From Cytophagales bacterium (GTDB lineage Bacteria > Bacteroidota > Bacteroidia > Cytophagales > Spirosomataceae), in the NCBI GenBank assembly GCA_004292855.1, contig RDXN01000053.1:30472-94471 (forward strand): DNA of 64,000 bases, read 5' to 3'. The notes beneath the pieces were generated by a model. It saw only the letters and a list, made by a program, of their open reading frames with translations, had not been told where the DNA came from and did no database searches. Position numbers and translations under genes: made by a program. Of this stretch, positions 26,301-34,048 are shown piece after piece (position 1 is the first letter of the stretch; each line of letters starts with the position of its first letter).

Positions 26301-28781
26301 GGAAGCAACGTATTTTCGCTGACGGTTACCGATGCTGGCGGCTGTACTGGCACACAGTCTGTAATGGTCACCCTCTTCGCTCCGCCAACGCCCACCCTCA
26401 CTGCTAGTAACGGAGGTACATTGAACTGTGCCCAGACAACGGTAACGTTAACGGCTGGAGGAGGAACCAGCTACGCATTTGCCGGAACGGGCCTCACCAG
26501 TTCCGACGCTATGGCCGGAACGGCGGTTGCTAACGCTGAAGGAACGTATTCTGTGACTGTCACCAACGCGTCGGGTTGTACCAGCGTGACCACGACGGCA
26601 GTCGTAAGCAACACCACAGCCCCCACACTCACCGTGTTGCCCACCAGCGGTACGCTTACTTGCGCAAACCCCAGCCTGACGCTCACCGCGTCGGGCAATG
26701 GAACGGGTTATAATTGGACTGGGGGCAGCACAGGGACCAGTCTGACCGTTAACGCAGGAGGTATTTACAGTGTAACAGCTACAGCGGCAAACGGCTGTAG
26801 CAGCACATCGAGCGTGACCGTTAGCCAGGATACCAACCTGCCCGTTGCAGGCCTGGCCGTGAGCGGCACGCTGACCTGCACCAACCCATCGGCCACGCTG
26901 ACGGCGTCGGGCGGGGACAGCTATGTGTTCAGCGGGCCATCTGGAGCCGTATCTGGCAGTGGCAACAGCCGAACCATCAACGAGTCGGGCACTTACTCGG
27001 TCACGGTTATCAATACCATAACGGGCTGTACAAACACGACCACGGCAACAGTCAGCAGCGACACGGCAGCACCGGGCAGTGCCAGTCTGACCACCAGCAA
27101 CAGTGGCACGCTAACCTGTGCTGCGCCCCTTGTAACGCTAACGGCCTCAGCAACCGGGACGGGGCTTACGTATGTCTTTACCGGGCCATCGGGTTCGTTG
27201 GCCAGTAGCAACAGCAGCAACGTACGCTCGGTAAGTGCGTCGGGAACCTACAACGTAACCATAACAAGCGGCAACGGCTGTACAGCCTCCGCAACCACGA
27301 CCGTAGAAAGCAACACCACCGCCCCAACCCTGACGGTTTCGCCAACAAGCGGCACCCTCACCTGTACTAACCCTAGCCTGACCCTGACGGCCACGGGCGA
27401 TGCAACGAGCTATGTCTGGACGGGCGGAGTGACCAGCAACACATTAGCTGTAACCACCGGCGGCAGCTACAGTATAACAGCTACAGCGGCCAACGGTTGC
27501 ACCAGTACATCGAGCATAACCGTGAGCCAGGATACCAACCTGCCTGTTGCGGGTTTGGCCGTAAGTGGCACACTGACGTGCGTCAATCTATCGGCAACAC
27601 TAACGGCTTCGGGCGGAGACAGCTACGTGTTCAGTGGGCCATCGGGAGCGGTGTCGGGCAGTGGTAACTCCCGCACGGTTAATGAATCGGGGACTTACTC
27701 CGTCACGGTGACCAACACCATCACGGGTTGTTCGAGCGTGAGTACGGCCACGGTCAGCAGTGACACGGCGGCACCGGGAAGCCCGGCTCTGTCGGCCAGC
27801 AACAGCGGTACATTGACTTGCTCGGCAACCTCGCTGACCCTCACGGCCTCGGCAACGGGCAGCAGTCTGACCTATGCCTTTGCCGGTCCTTTGGGCGCAT
27901 TGGCGGGTAGCGGAAACACACGCACGGTCAGCACGTTGGGCACGTATTCTGTGACCATCGCGAGTGGCAACGGTTGTACGGCGACGGCGACGACTACGGT
28001 GAGCAGCAACACAACGGCTCCTGCCCTCAGCATTGCGCCCGCCAGCCCCATGCTTACGTGCGCCAGCCCCACGCAGACGCTGACAGCAACCAGCGCGGGC
28101 AGCACATTCCGCTGGAACGATAATTCGACCGGGGCAACGCTCGTGGTAAGCACCAGCGGAACGTATTCGGTTACGGCAACGAGCGCGAATGGCTGTAGCA
28201 GCACGACGAGCGTCGCCGTAGCCAGCAATTTTGCTGGAGCCGTGCCGGTGCCAACGATGAGCAGCAGCGGAACAACCGTTTGTGTTGGCACCAACGTGGT
28301 TATTACAGCAAGCGTTAGCGGGCCGGCATCAAGCTACCAATGGTTCCGAAATGGGCAGATAGTGGGCGGAGGAAGCGCAACGCTCGTGGTTTCAACCGTT
28401 CAAACGATGCAGGCAGGTAACTATGTGTTGGTGGTTACGGGCGGTTGCGGATCGGCCACAACAACGGCATATACGCTTGCTGTCAACCCCGAACCAACCG
28501 TAGTGATTACGTTCCCCAGTAGCGCAACAGTGCAACCCAACGGCGGGGCTCCCATCATCACAATGCCACGTGGAGGTGGCCTCTCCTATCAGGTTTCGGG
28601 AGGTGTTTCGTACGGGCGTCAGATCGTGTTTGAACGGTTCAACGGCTATGAGTTCCGGCAGGTGAACGACAACACCAACGGCATCTTCCCCATTGACCGA
28701 CCCGGCCCCTACACGATCACCGTGACTGGTGCCAATGGTTGCCAGCGACGTGTACAGGGCACGGTGGTGCAGGCTCCGTAA
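23391..28781 (+). CDS. Secreted GH13 alpha-amylase with about 13 Ig-like C-terminal repeats
   Basis: 1796 residues. A signal peptide (LLSICFLLFCISQSFGQ) precedes a GH13 catalytic domain to about residue 735: region I VADMVYNHRD, region II GLRVDAVKH (nucleophile Asp417), region III VVGEWYGEN (acid/base Glu447) and region IV FLNNHDFRG (Asp530). It hydrolyses alpha-1,4-glucans outside the cell. Between regions I and II lies a roughly 230-residue insert containing RVMIPVGGSTGLGAGNYYI, possibly a binding module. After the catalytic domain come about 13 Ig-like repeats of 75-85 residues, with the pattern GTLTC, TLTASG, SGTYSVTVT and GC. The last ends at VQAP with no recognisable type IX sorting domain, so the secretion route is unclear. 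Monocistronic; a perfect palindromic terminator follows. Confidence 0.95.
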   Translation: MQKRLLSICFLLFCISQSFGQTNPQVMMQGWYWDYPKTGQGAYNWSDTLRLKAASLGQAGFTHVWYPPFAGNGNKSGGYDPRDLFVGPSQTSLGTLAEMTTMVNSFTANGITPVADMVYNHRDAGRPENNPAVKEYMLNFAGANNGSCQFGDNNTTQTTTYKQPFPSDRVRMVIPVGGSTGLGAGNYYININSRSSGYVGKRYLLYITTNRAGGGQAWDFANGCSTKPTATSINAPNGTYAASLKQGYWVEMNNNQTEFNLNLQNTDFHAAGDSIFIQAVNLCGDYTDHRIWKIWYGPGGYDIANQGAQNGANYKLSFQTYSDFSGMPSGRGGLNWTAFRPNWNGQNVSNIGSYHNASRGGYGFGGASGTCLGPQWSQQSLDYFYDYDHSQSSGRDTLMAWTRWTYDRLASKGLRVDAVKHFDPQFMADMLNNLYTTGRTPDLVVGEWYGENRNELKGWIDNVTTNLNALNPAASSAIKLKIFDFSMRRALKDALDNGTDPRNAYFNSLRFNSSVNLPGFNIVTFLNNHDFRGSTVANGDALVHNNPDLGYAWLLTNNQLGIPTVFYPDYYGYPARNTTYGPDQISFDYHPIGLLPLKTKIDNLIKVHKKFITGSTGMDLLNNFGGSTAQSGLNATVYHESNPGKVLIYQLRPGGTLGTKEVIVAINFDSQKLRVDHLTKLPLPNGIAVGTRFGDVLGRSNFPFAVVDNDSRIYMELPPKSYSVWVQDYVPLSVTLASTTACTGQSNTLTASITGGTGPFTYSFSAGATAIPGSTSLASVTAAGPYSVTVTDDFGVSVTAIVNSTFNALPTATLLPASSTITCAVPTVSLTASTGTSYTLSNGQTNTTDGVFSLSGAGSYSVVVSNASGCTASATATVASQTVAPTVSLMSAATGICGVSGQSTTLSFSVTGGTPLMGQRQGPTIFDPLMGPMPGGSVSYNFYNIQYSNGTPAGQADAGVSTAWPVSLTTGSNVFSLTVTDAGGCTGTQSVMVTLFAPPTPTLTASNGGTLNCAQTTVTLTAGGGTSYAFAGTGLTSSDAMAGTAVANAEGTYSVTVTNASGCTSVTTTAVVSNTTAPTLTVLPTSGTLTCANPSLTLTASGNGTGYNWTGGSTGTSLTVNAGGIYSVTATAANGCSSTSSVTVSQDTNLPVAGLAVSGTLTCTNPSATLTASGGDSYVFSGPSGAVSGSGNSRTINESGTYSVTVINTITGCTNTTTATVSSDTAAPGSASLTTSNSGTLTCAAPLVTLTASATGTGLTYVFTGPSGSLASSNSSNVRSVSASGTYNVTITSGNGCTASATTTVESNTTAPTLTVSPTSGTLTCTNPSLTLTATGDATSYVWTGGVTSNTLAVTTGGSYSITATAANGCTSTSSITVSQDTNLPVAGLAVSGTLTCVNLSATLTASGGDSYVFSGPSGAVSGSGNSRTVNESGTYSVTVTNTITGCSSVSTATVSSDTAAPGSPALSASNSGTLTCSATSLTLTASATGSSLTYAFAGPLGALAGSGNTRTVSTLGTYSVTIASGNGCTATATTTVSSNTTAPALSIAPASPMLTCASPTQTLTATSAGSTFRWNDNSTGATLVVSTSGTYSVTATSANGCSSTTSVAVASNFAGAVPVPTMSSSGTTVCVGTNVVITASVSGPASSYQWFRNGQIVGGGSATLVVSTVQTMQAGNYVLVVTGGCGSATTTAYTLAVNPEPTVVITFPSSATVQPNGGAPIITMPRGGGLSYQVSGGVSYGRQIVFERFNGYEFRQVNDNTNGIFPIDRPGPYTITVTGANGCQRRVQGTVVQAP
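26625..28022 (+). repeat. Two tandem copies of a three-repeat block inside the amylase gene
   Basis: The three Ig-like repeats from residue 1079 (DNA 26625-27326, 702 bp) are followed by a second, very similar set from residue 1313 (27327-28022, 696 bp). Landmarks recur in the same order: TLTV-PTSGTLTC, SQDTNLPVAGLAVSGTLTC, YVFSGPSGAVSGSGNSRT and SSDTAAPG. This is a whole-block duplication within the array, more similar between blocks than between neighbouring repeats. Confidence 0.88.
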
Positions 28782-28807
28782 GAAAAGTTTATGTGTTGAA
28801 GAACGTA

Positions 28808-28833
28808 AGGGGCCGGTCAATTGACCGGCCCCT
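28808..28833. terminator. Perfect 26-bp palindromic terminator
   Basis: AGGGGCCGGTCAA is followed directly by its reverse complement, with AATT at the centre. It lies between the convergent amylase and mntH genes, 27 bp after one stop and 15 bp after the other, and can end both transcripts. Confidence 0.82.
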
Positions 28834-28847
28834 AGTTGTTTCTAGCC

Positions 28848-30170
28848 CTACAACATCCACTGAAACGTGTTCCAAAGCAGATAGCCGTTTAGTCCAAGAA
28901 TCACCAGAGCCACCGCCCAGGCCGTGACCGTGATCCAGCGCGGGTTCACAAACTTCCCCATTTTGAGTCGGTTGCTTGTGAACGACACTAACGGCACCAC
29001 CGCGAAGCTCAGTTGAAGCGATAAAATTACCTGACTCAACACCAACAGTTCGGCGGTACCACGCTCGCCGTAGAGGATAGCCACGATCATGGCAGGTACC
29101 ACAGCGACGAGCCGCGTAACAAGCCGACGCACCCAGGGTTTCAATTTCAGGTTAATAAACCCTTCCATCACGATTTGCCCGGCCATCGTGCCCGTGAGCG
29201 TCGAGTTTTGGCCCGACGCCAGCAAGGCTACCCCAAACACAATACTGGCCGCTGTGGCTCCCAGCAGGGGGTCGAGAAGTTTATATGCATCGTTGATGTC
29301 GGCCACTTGTTGGTTGCCTGAATAATGGAACGTGGCAGCAGCCAGAATCAGAATGGCCGCATTGATAAAAAACGCCAGCAGTAACGAGCCAGTCGAGTCG
29401 ATGGTGGCGAACCGGATGGCCTGTGTACGGCCTTCGTCGGTGCGGGGAAAGTTGCGGGTTTGTACGATGCTCGAATGCAGATACAGGTTGTGCGGCATAA
29501 CCGTAGCCCCCAAAATCCCGATGGCAACGTAGAGCATACCGGGTGTGGTTACGATCTGCACGCGGGGAACAAAACCACCCATAAGCGCGGCCACGTCGGG
29601 TTGGGCTAGCAAGAGTTCGTAACCGAAACACAGCAGGATAATCAGGATGAGGGCACCCACGATGCTCTCGATCACCCGGAAGCCCTTTTGTTGCAGGTAT
29701 AGCAACGCAAACACATCGAGTACGGTAAAGGCAACCCCAACCGGCAAGGGTAGGCCAAACAAGAGGTTGAGCGCGATGGCCGAACCAATCACTTCGGCCA
29801 GATCAGTGGCCGCAATAGCAATTTCGGCTAGTACCCATAACACCAACGATACAGGCCGCGAGTAGCTATCACGACATGCCTGCGCGAGATCGCGGCCCGT
29901 GGCGATGCCAAGCTTAAGCGATAAATGTTGTAACAGAATGGCAAACAGGTTGGAGATCAAGATAACCGACAGCAGCGTGTAGCCAAACTGCGAACCACCC
30001 GCAATGTCGGTGGCCCAATTGCCAGGGTCCATGTAGCCCACGGCTACCAACAGGCCCGGTCCGGCGTAGGCTGCTAGTGTGCGCCAAAAACCACCATTGT
30101 GTGGAATTCGTACGGTACTATGCGACTCCGGTAAAGACGCTGTTGCGTTAGGTTGTCGCCAGGGTTTCAT
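28848..30170 (-). CDS. mntH: Nramp-family manganese/iron transporter
   Basis: 440 residues with 11 or so membrane helices. The metal-binding motif of TM1 is seen in [15 protein letters not shown] (DPGN, about residues 47-50), and the TM6 motif in [14 protein letters not shown] (MPH). These are the two Nramp hallmarks for proton-coupled uptake of Mn(II) and related divalent metals across the inner membrane. The neighbouring divergent gene is a DtxR/MntR-type repressor, so the pair forms a metal-homeostasis unit with a shared 150-bp control region. The annotated start at 30170 is the first ATG of the frame. Confidence 0.96.
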   Translation of the reverse strand: MKPWRQPNATASLPESHSTVRIPHNGGFWRTLAAYAGPGLLVAVGYMDPGNWATDIAGGSQFGYTLLSVILISNLFAILLQHLSLKLGIATGRDLAQACRDSYSRPVSLVLWVLAEIAIAATDLAEVIGSAIALNLLFGLPLPVGVAFTVLDVFALLYLQQKGFRVIESIVGALILIILLCFGYELLLAQPDVAALMGGFVPRVQIVTTPGMLYVAIGILGATVMPHNLYLHSSIVQTRNFPRTDEGRTQAIRFATIDSTGSLLLAFFINAAILILAAATFHYSGNQQVADINDAYKLLDPLLGATAASIVFGVALLASGQNSTLTGTMAGQIVMEGFINLKLKPWVRRLVTRLVAVVPAMIVAILYGERGTAELLVLSQVILSLQLSFAVVPLVSFTSNRLKMGKFVNPRWITVTAWAVALVILGLNGYLLWNTFQWML

Positions 30171-30229
30171 TATGTGTTTGGGTGTACAGAGTTGTCAAAT
30201 CAAATTTTACGACAAGTATAAGTATTATT

Positions 30230-30245
30230 TTTAGACTTGCCTAAA
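30230..30245. promoter_or_regulatory. Candidate MntR operator
   Basis: TTTAGACTTGCCTAAA is a 16-bp imperfect palindrome (TTTAG/CTAAA arms and an inner C/G pair, flanked by T-runs) in the mntH-mntR gap. DtxR/MntR proteins bind palindromes of this type. Its place between the two divergent genes suits co-regulation of both. Assigned by position and symmetry only. Confidence 0.55.
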
Positions 30246-30270
30246 TTTTTTATCAAATCTATTTAAAAAC

Positions 30271-30278
30271 TAGTTTTG
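30271..30278 (+). promoter_or_regulatory. -7 promoter element of mntR
   Basis: TAGTTTTG fits the Bacteroidota TAnnTTTG consensus and lies 42 bp before the mntR start at 30321, just downstream of the candidate operator. A repressor bound there would overlap the -33 zone. Confidence 0.48.
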
Positions 30279-30320
30279 TAGCCAGATTGTTTGGCTCGCA
30301 CAAGCCGCCTTTGTTTTCGT

Positions 30321-30974
30321 ATGCATTCATTCACCGAAGAAAATTACCTGAAAACGATTTATTACCTCGCTACCCGGCAAGAGGGCGAGGTGACAACCAA
30401 CGCGTTGGCGGAGATGACAGCGACCAAAGCGGCTTCGGTTACAGACATGTTGCGTAAACTGGCCGACAAGCAGTTGATCCATTATCGAAAGTATCAGGGC
30501 GTGCGACTGACGGAGGAAGGTGAGCGACTGGCCCTTAAAATTATCCGACGGCATCGGCTTTGGGAGGTTTTTCTGGTGCAAAAACTAGGCTTCGGCTGGG
30601 ACGAGGTCCACGACATGGCCGAAGAACTCGAACACATCCGCTCCGACGAACTCGTGGAGCGGCTCGATGTGTATCTGGAATACCCCCAATTTGACCCCCA
30701 CGGCGACCCCATTCCAACCCCCACCGGAACGATGCCCGCGACCGGCTACCAAAAACTGTCTGAAATACAGACGGGGACTTCAGTGTGCATCATGGGCGTA
30801 TTGGAACACTCCCCCGAATTTCTGCAACACCTCGCCCGAACGGGCCTTACACTGGGCTGCTCGCTGACGTTAAGAGAAATTAACGCCTTCGACAAGTCGC
30901 TTTTGGTGCAGATTCAACCCGAAACCGCGTTGTTTGTAAGCCACGACGTTGCCCGAAATTTGCTCGTAGCGTGA
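30321..30974 (+). CDS. mntR: DtxR/MntR-family metal-dependent transcriptional regulator
   Basis: 217 residues from the ATG at 30321 (MHSFTEENYLKTIYYL); an earlier ATG at 30291 would add ten atypical residues. The winged helix is TTNALAEMTATKAASVTDML then RKLADKQLIHYRKYQGVRLT, as in DtxR. The dimerisation and metal-site region is EEGERLALKIIRRHRLWEVF, with HDMAEELEHIRSDELVERLD (His/Glu ligands). A C-terminal FeoA/SH3-like domain follows (from about 150). With Mn(II) or Fe(II) bound it would repress mntH, which is divergent. Followed 10 bp later by the LptF/LptG-type gene. Confidence 0.93.
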   Translation: MHSFTEENYLKTIYYLATRQEGEVTTNALAEMTATKAASVTDMLRKLADKQLIHYRKYQGVRLTEEGERLALKIIRRHRLWEVFLVQKLGFGWDEVHDMAEELEHIRSDELVERLDVYLEYPQFDPHGDPIPTPTGTMPATGYQKLSEIQTGTSVCIMGVLEHSPEFLQHLARTGLTLGCSLTLREINAFDKSLLVQIQPETALFVSHDVARNLLVA

Positions 30975-30984
30975 AATCTAAAGC

Positions 30985-32061
30985 ATGAAAATACTCGACT
31001 GGTATATATTGAAGCGATTCCTGCAAACGTACGTGTTTGTAGTTGGCGTAATTGTGTTGGTGGTCGTGATGATCGACTACACCGAAAAGATTGAAGATTT
31101 TCGTAAACATGCGGCCCCCACAAGCGCGGTTCTGTTCGATTATTACCTCAATTTTATCCCCTACTGGGCCAATTATATCAGCCCGCTGATGGTCTTTATT
31201 GCGACGGTATTTTTGACCTCCCGGCTGGCATCGCGCACCGAGATTATCGCGATTCTGAGCAGTGGGGTGAGTTTCATGCGGTTTCTGTTACCCTACGGCG
31301 TGGGTGCCCTCATCCTGGCAGTGTTTACCTATTTTATGGTGAACTACATTATTCCCCGCGCCAACAAAACCCGCATTGCCTTCGAGTTGAAATACACGAA
31401 GGAAGCGTACACCTACAACGGGCGCAACGTTCACCTCAAAATTGCCCCCGATGTGTATGCCTTCCTGGAAAGCTACAACAACCTCACGCGCACAGGCTAT
31501 AAATTCACGCTGGAGCGCATGAAGGGCAACCAAATGCTCGAAAAACTCTCTGCCGACCGTATTGAGTGGGACAGTACCCGGCGCAAGTGGGCCGTTCATG
31601 ACTACCGGATTCGGACCATCGACGGGCAACGCGAAACGCTCACCCCCGGCACCCGTATCGACACGACGTTGAATATGAAACCCTCTGATTTTGAGAGTGA
31701 TTTTAACCTGTTCGAGACCTTTACCCTGCCCGAACTGAACCGCTATATCGACCTGCTAAAAAGTCGCGGGGCCGATGGTGTGGAAGTTTATTTGCTCGAA
31801 AAATACTCCCGTGACACCCGCCCCTTTGCGATTGTTATACTGACGGTGATCGGGGTGATTGTGTCGGCCCGCAAAAGCCGCCGGGGGGTTGGGTGGCAGG
31901 TGGCGTTGGGATTCTTTCTGGCGTTTACGTATCTCTTGTTTTTCATGTTGGGCAAAGGCATTGCCGAGTCGGGTAATCTGGACCCGTTGCTGGCCGTCTG
32001 GATGCCCAACCTCGTCTTTGCCGGTATCGGCGTCTTGCTCTATAATACAATCCCTAGGTAA
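30985..32061 (+). CDS. LptF/LptG-family LPS-export permease
   Basis: 358 residues with the YjgP/YjgQ layout: an N-terminal MKILDWYILKRFLQTYVFVV, three N-terminal helices with the SGVSFMRFLLP segment typical of the family, a periplasmic jellyroll-like middle (about 125-250), and three C-terminal helices ending in AVWMPNLVFAGIGVLLY. LptF and LptG form the inner-membrane gate of the LptB2FGC LPS extractor. Which of the two this is cannot be told; Bacteroidota often carry unlinked copies. Starts 10 bp after mntR, so possibly co-transcribed. An inverted-repeat element follows its stop. Confidence 0.9.
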   Translation: MKILDWYILKRFLQTYVFVVGVIVLVVVMIDYTEKIEDFRKHAAPTSAVLFDYYLNFIPYWANYISPLMVFIATVFLTSRLASRTEIIAILSSGVSFMRFLLPYGVGALILAVFTYFMVNYIIPRANKTRIAFELKYTKEAYTYNGRNVHLKIAPDVYAFLESYNNLTRTGYKFTLERMKGNQMLEKLSADRIEWDSTRRKWAVHDYRIRTIDGQRETLTPGTRIDTTLNMKPSDFESDFNLFETFTLPELNRYIDLLKSRGADGVEVYLLEKYSRDTRPFAIVILTVIGVIVSARKSRRGVGWQVALGFFLAFTYLLFFMLGKGIAESGNLDPLLAVWMPNLVFAGIGVLLYNTIPR

Positions 32062-32065
32062 ACTC

Positions 32066-32136
32066 AGAGAACAACGAACAGTGAACAGAAACCAGAACGT
32101 TGTTTGCTGTTCTCTGCTCACTGTTCGTTGTTCTCT
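32066..32136. repeat. 23-bp inverted repeat of the ACAGTGA/TCACTGT type
   Basis: The left arm starts AGAGAACAACGAACAGTGAA at 32066-32085 and ends CAG at 32088. It pairs with the right arm 32114-32136, with one mismatch. A further partial copy of the right arm runs to about 32152. The element carries the ATG that opens the next gene's frame. Confidence 0.8.
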
Positions 32137-33056
32137 GCTCACTGTTCTCTGTTTTGACCCGCGACTACTTTCACCTGCACGTACTAGTCCTGATTTGGGG
32201 CTTTACGGCCATTCTCGGCAAACTCCTCGAACCGCTCTCACCGCTGGCTCTTGTTTGCTACCGAACATGTTTAGCCGTGTTGGGGCTGTTGGCCGTGCTC
32301 TATATCCAAACCAGACGCACCGGCCCCTTAACGCCCGTTGCTCCCCGTGACCGTTGGCGATTGCTGGGCGTAGGAGCTTTGATTGCGGTCCACTGGATGG
32401 CGTTCTTTGCGGCTGCCCGGCTCGCCAATGTGTCGGTTTGTTTGGCGGGCATGGCTACGAGTTCGCTCTGGGCGAGTGTGCTGGAGCCGGTGCTGCTGGG
32501 CCGACGCATTCGCCCGCTGGAGGTGGTGTTGGGCGTGGTAGTCATGGCCGGTCTGTACCTGATCTTCCGGTTCGAGTTCGATAAGGTTGTGGGCTTACTG
32601 GTGGCGGTGTTGTCGGCCTTGCTGGCGGCCTTGTTCACGATCATCAACAGCCGCTTCACGCACCGTTACGATGCGCTCGTGATTTCGACCTACGAAATTG
32701 GCGGGGCGTTTCTGACGTCGGTGCCCTTGGTGGGGTTGTATTGGGCGTTTTTTGCACAACCTGATGAAGTGTTTTGGCCTACGTCGGTGGGGCAATGGGG
32801 GTGGCTGCTGGTGCTGGCCTGGGTCTGTACGGTTTATGCCTACACAGTCGGAGTTCGGCTATTGCGTAAGTTTTCGGCGTATCTGGCCATATTAACCGTA
32901 AATTTGGAGCCAGTCTATGGAATCCTGCTCGCCGTTCTGGTCTTCGGCGACACCGAACGCATGACAACCGGGTTCTACCTCGGCACACTCGTGATTCTGG
33001 TGGCCGTTGTCGGATTTCCGTTTTTAGAACGCCGAATGTCTAATTCTACTGAATGA
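32100..33056 (+). CDS. EamA/DMT-superfamily transporter
   Basis: 318 residues and about ten membrane helices in two EamA halves. The first half starts at DYFHLHVLVLIWGFTAILGK. Typical segments are VALHW-like ALIAVHWMAFFAAARLANVS, GLYLIFRF, LAALFTIINSRFTHRYDALV and the C-terminal YLAILTVNLEPVYGILLAVL. Members export or exchange small metabolites; the substrate cannot be predicted. The ATG at 32100 lies inside the inverted repeat, and the first 18 residues are its translation. A TTG at 32154, just before TRDYF, is a more natural start. The stop overlaps the next ATG (ATGA), which sits in a duplicated 19-bp sequence. Confidence 0.85.
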   Translation: MFAVLCSLFVVLCSLFSVLTRDYFHLHVLVLIWGFTAILGKLLEPLSPLALVCYRTCLAVLGLLAVLYIQTRRTGPLTPVAPRDRWRLLGVGALIAVHWMAFFAAARLANVSVCLAGMATSSLWASVLEPVLLGRRIRPLEVVLGVVVMAGLYLIFRFEFDKVVGLLVAVLSALLAALFTIINSRFTHRYDALVISTYEIGGAFLTSVPLVGLYWAFFAQPDEVFWPTSVGQWGWLLVLAWVCTVYAYTVGVRLLRKFSAYLAILTVNLEPVYGILLAVLVFGDTERMTTGFYLGTLVILVAVVGFPFLERRMSNSTE

Positions 33057-33063
33057 ACCCAAT
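33045..33063. repeat. 19-bp direct repeat, left copy (EamA/methylase junction)
   Basis: TCTACTGAATGAACCCAAT. It contains the EamA stop codon overlapping the methylase start codon. An identical copy is at 34030-34048, 985 bp away. Confidence 0.97.
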
Positions 33064-34027
33064 GATTGCTCAGGCCGAACGGAGAAAAAGTGTACCCGCG
33101 CCCATTAGCGGCCTACAGCACAGAAAACGAATTGCCTTTGGCTGGTATGGAGGCAAATTTTCTCATTTAGATTGGCTATTGCCCCTTCTGCCGTCCTGCC
33201 ATCATTACTGTGAGCCGTTTGCAGGCTCAGGAGCCGTTTTGCTAAATCGAGTACCCTCACCTGTCGAAACGTACAATGACCTGGACGGGGAAGTAGTCAA
33301 CTTCTTTCGGGTACTGCGAACCCAAAAAGACGCATTGATTGAAGCCATTGGATTAACTCCTTTTTCCCGAGAAGAATTTAGCCTTGCCTGCGAGCTTGCC
33401 CCAGACGTTGACACGCTTGAACGAGCAAGGCGGTTTTACGTTCGGGCCAGGCAAGTCAGAACCGGACTGGCCCAAACGGCAAGCGTTGGCCGCTGGGCCA
33501 ATTGTAAGGATACGAGCCGGGCGGGTATGAGTGGCGTTGTTAGTCGTTGGCTGGGGGGGGTTGAGAAGCTCCCCGACATTGCCGACCGGCTCCTGCGGGT
33601 ACAGATCGAGAATCGTCCGGCTATCGACGTTATTCGATTATACGATGGCAAAGACACCTTTTTTTATTGCGATCCGCCTTACCTTCATGAGACACGGGGT
33701 GATAATAAAGCGTATGGGTTTGAGATGAGTAACGATGAACACCGCGCTTTGGCCGAGACGCTCAATTCGATTCAGGGCAAAGTCGCCGTATCAAACTACG
33801 ATTGTGCGCTGATGGACGAACTTTTTCCGGCTTCCCGGTGGCGTAAAATCTATAGCCCGGAGAAAACCATCCACTCGACAAAAGATAAACGGCAGGAAGT
33901 CTTGTGGGTTAATTATGATCTATCAGGCCAAGGACAACAAGAACTTGCCGAACCAGACTCATCGGTCAGTCAGCCGCTAAAAGAAGCGTTTTTGAGTTTG
34001 CGGAGAGCCGCAGAATCTGATAAGTAA
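33053..34027 (+). CDS. DNA adenine (N6) methyltransferase, Dam/D12 class, solitary
   Basis: 324 residues. N-terminal FGWYGGKFSHLDWLLPLLP is the D12-class opening, CEPFAGSGAVLLNRV is the AdoMet-binding FxGxG motif (about residue 57), and FFYCDPPYLHETRG is the catalytic DPPY motif (about residue 204). It methylates adenine in a short DNA site; the sequence recognised cannot be told. No restriction nuclease lies beside it, so it is an orphan, probably of phage or restriction-modification origin. The gene is AT-richer than its neighbours and is flanked by a 19-bp direct repeat. The start may be 33053, whose first codons (MNP) belong to the repeat, or the ATG at 33062. Confidence 0.93.
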   Translation: MNPMIAQAERRKSVPAPISGLQHRKRIAFGWYGGKFSHLDWLLPLLPSCHHYCEPFAGSGAVLLNRVPSPVETYNDLDGEVVNFFRVLRTQKDALIEAIGLTPFSREEFSLACELAPDVDTLERARRFYVRARQVRTGLAQTASVGRWANCKDTSRAGMSGVVSRWLGGVEKLPDIADRLLRVQIENRPAIDVIRLYDGKDTFFYCDPPYLHETRGDNKAYGFEMSNDEHRALAETLNSIQGKVAVSNYDCALMDELFPASRWRKIYSPEKTIHSTKDKRQEVLWVNYDLSGQGQQELAEPDSSVSQPLKEAFLSLRRAAESDK

Positions 34028-34029
34028 TC

Positions 34030-34048
34030 TCTACTGAATGAACCCAAT
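34030..34048. repeat. 19-bp direct repeat, right copy (methylase/DUF6056 junction)
   Basis: Identical to 33045-33063. Here it holds the ATGAACCC start of the next gene and an unused TGA equivalent to the EamA stop. Confidence 0.97.

Larger units (their letters stand above)
33045..34048 (+). mobile_element. Putative single-gene methylase insertion bounded by a 19-bp duplication
   Basis: Identical 19-bp sequences bound the adenine methylase gene. Removing one copy plus the gene restores an EamA-DUF6056 junction in which the EamA TGA overlaps the downstream ATG, the same type of overlap seen elsewhere in the window. The inserted material is almost exactly the methylase frame: the right repeat begins two bases after its stop. 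This resembles the insertion with long target duplication described for restriction-modification genes. No transposase or integrase is present in it. Inference from one sequence. Confidence 0.65.

Noticed and set aside
26625..28022. Regularly spaced repeats suggesting a CRISPR array
   Set aside because: Units are about 225-240 bp, in frame and coding for Ig-like domains; there are no short identical repeats with unique spacers.
26471..28294. Several minus-strand frames under the amylase repeats, repeated like a protein family
   Set aside because: They repeat only because the sense repeats do. Hydrophobic composition (many Val and Leu) comes from the complement of Thr/Ser codons.
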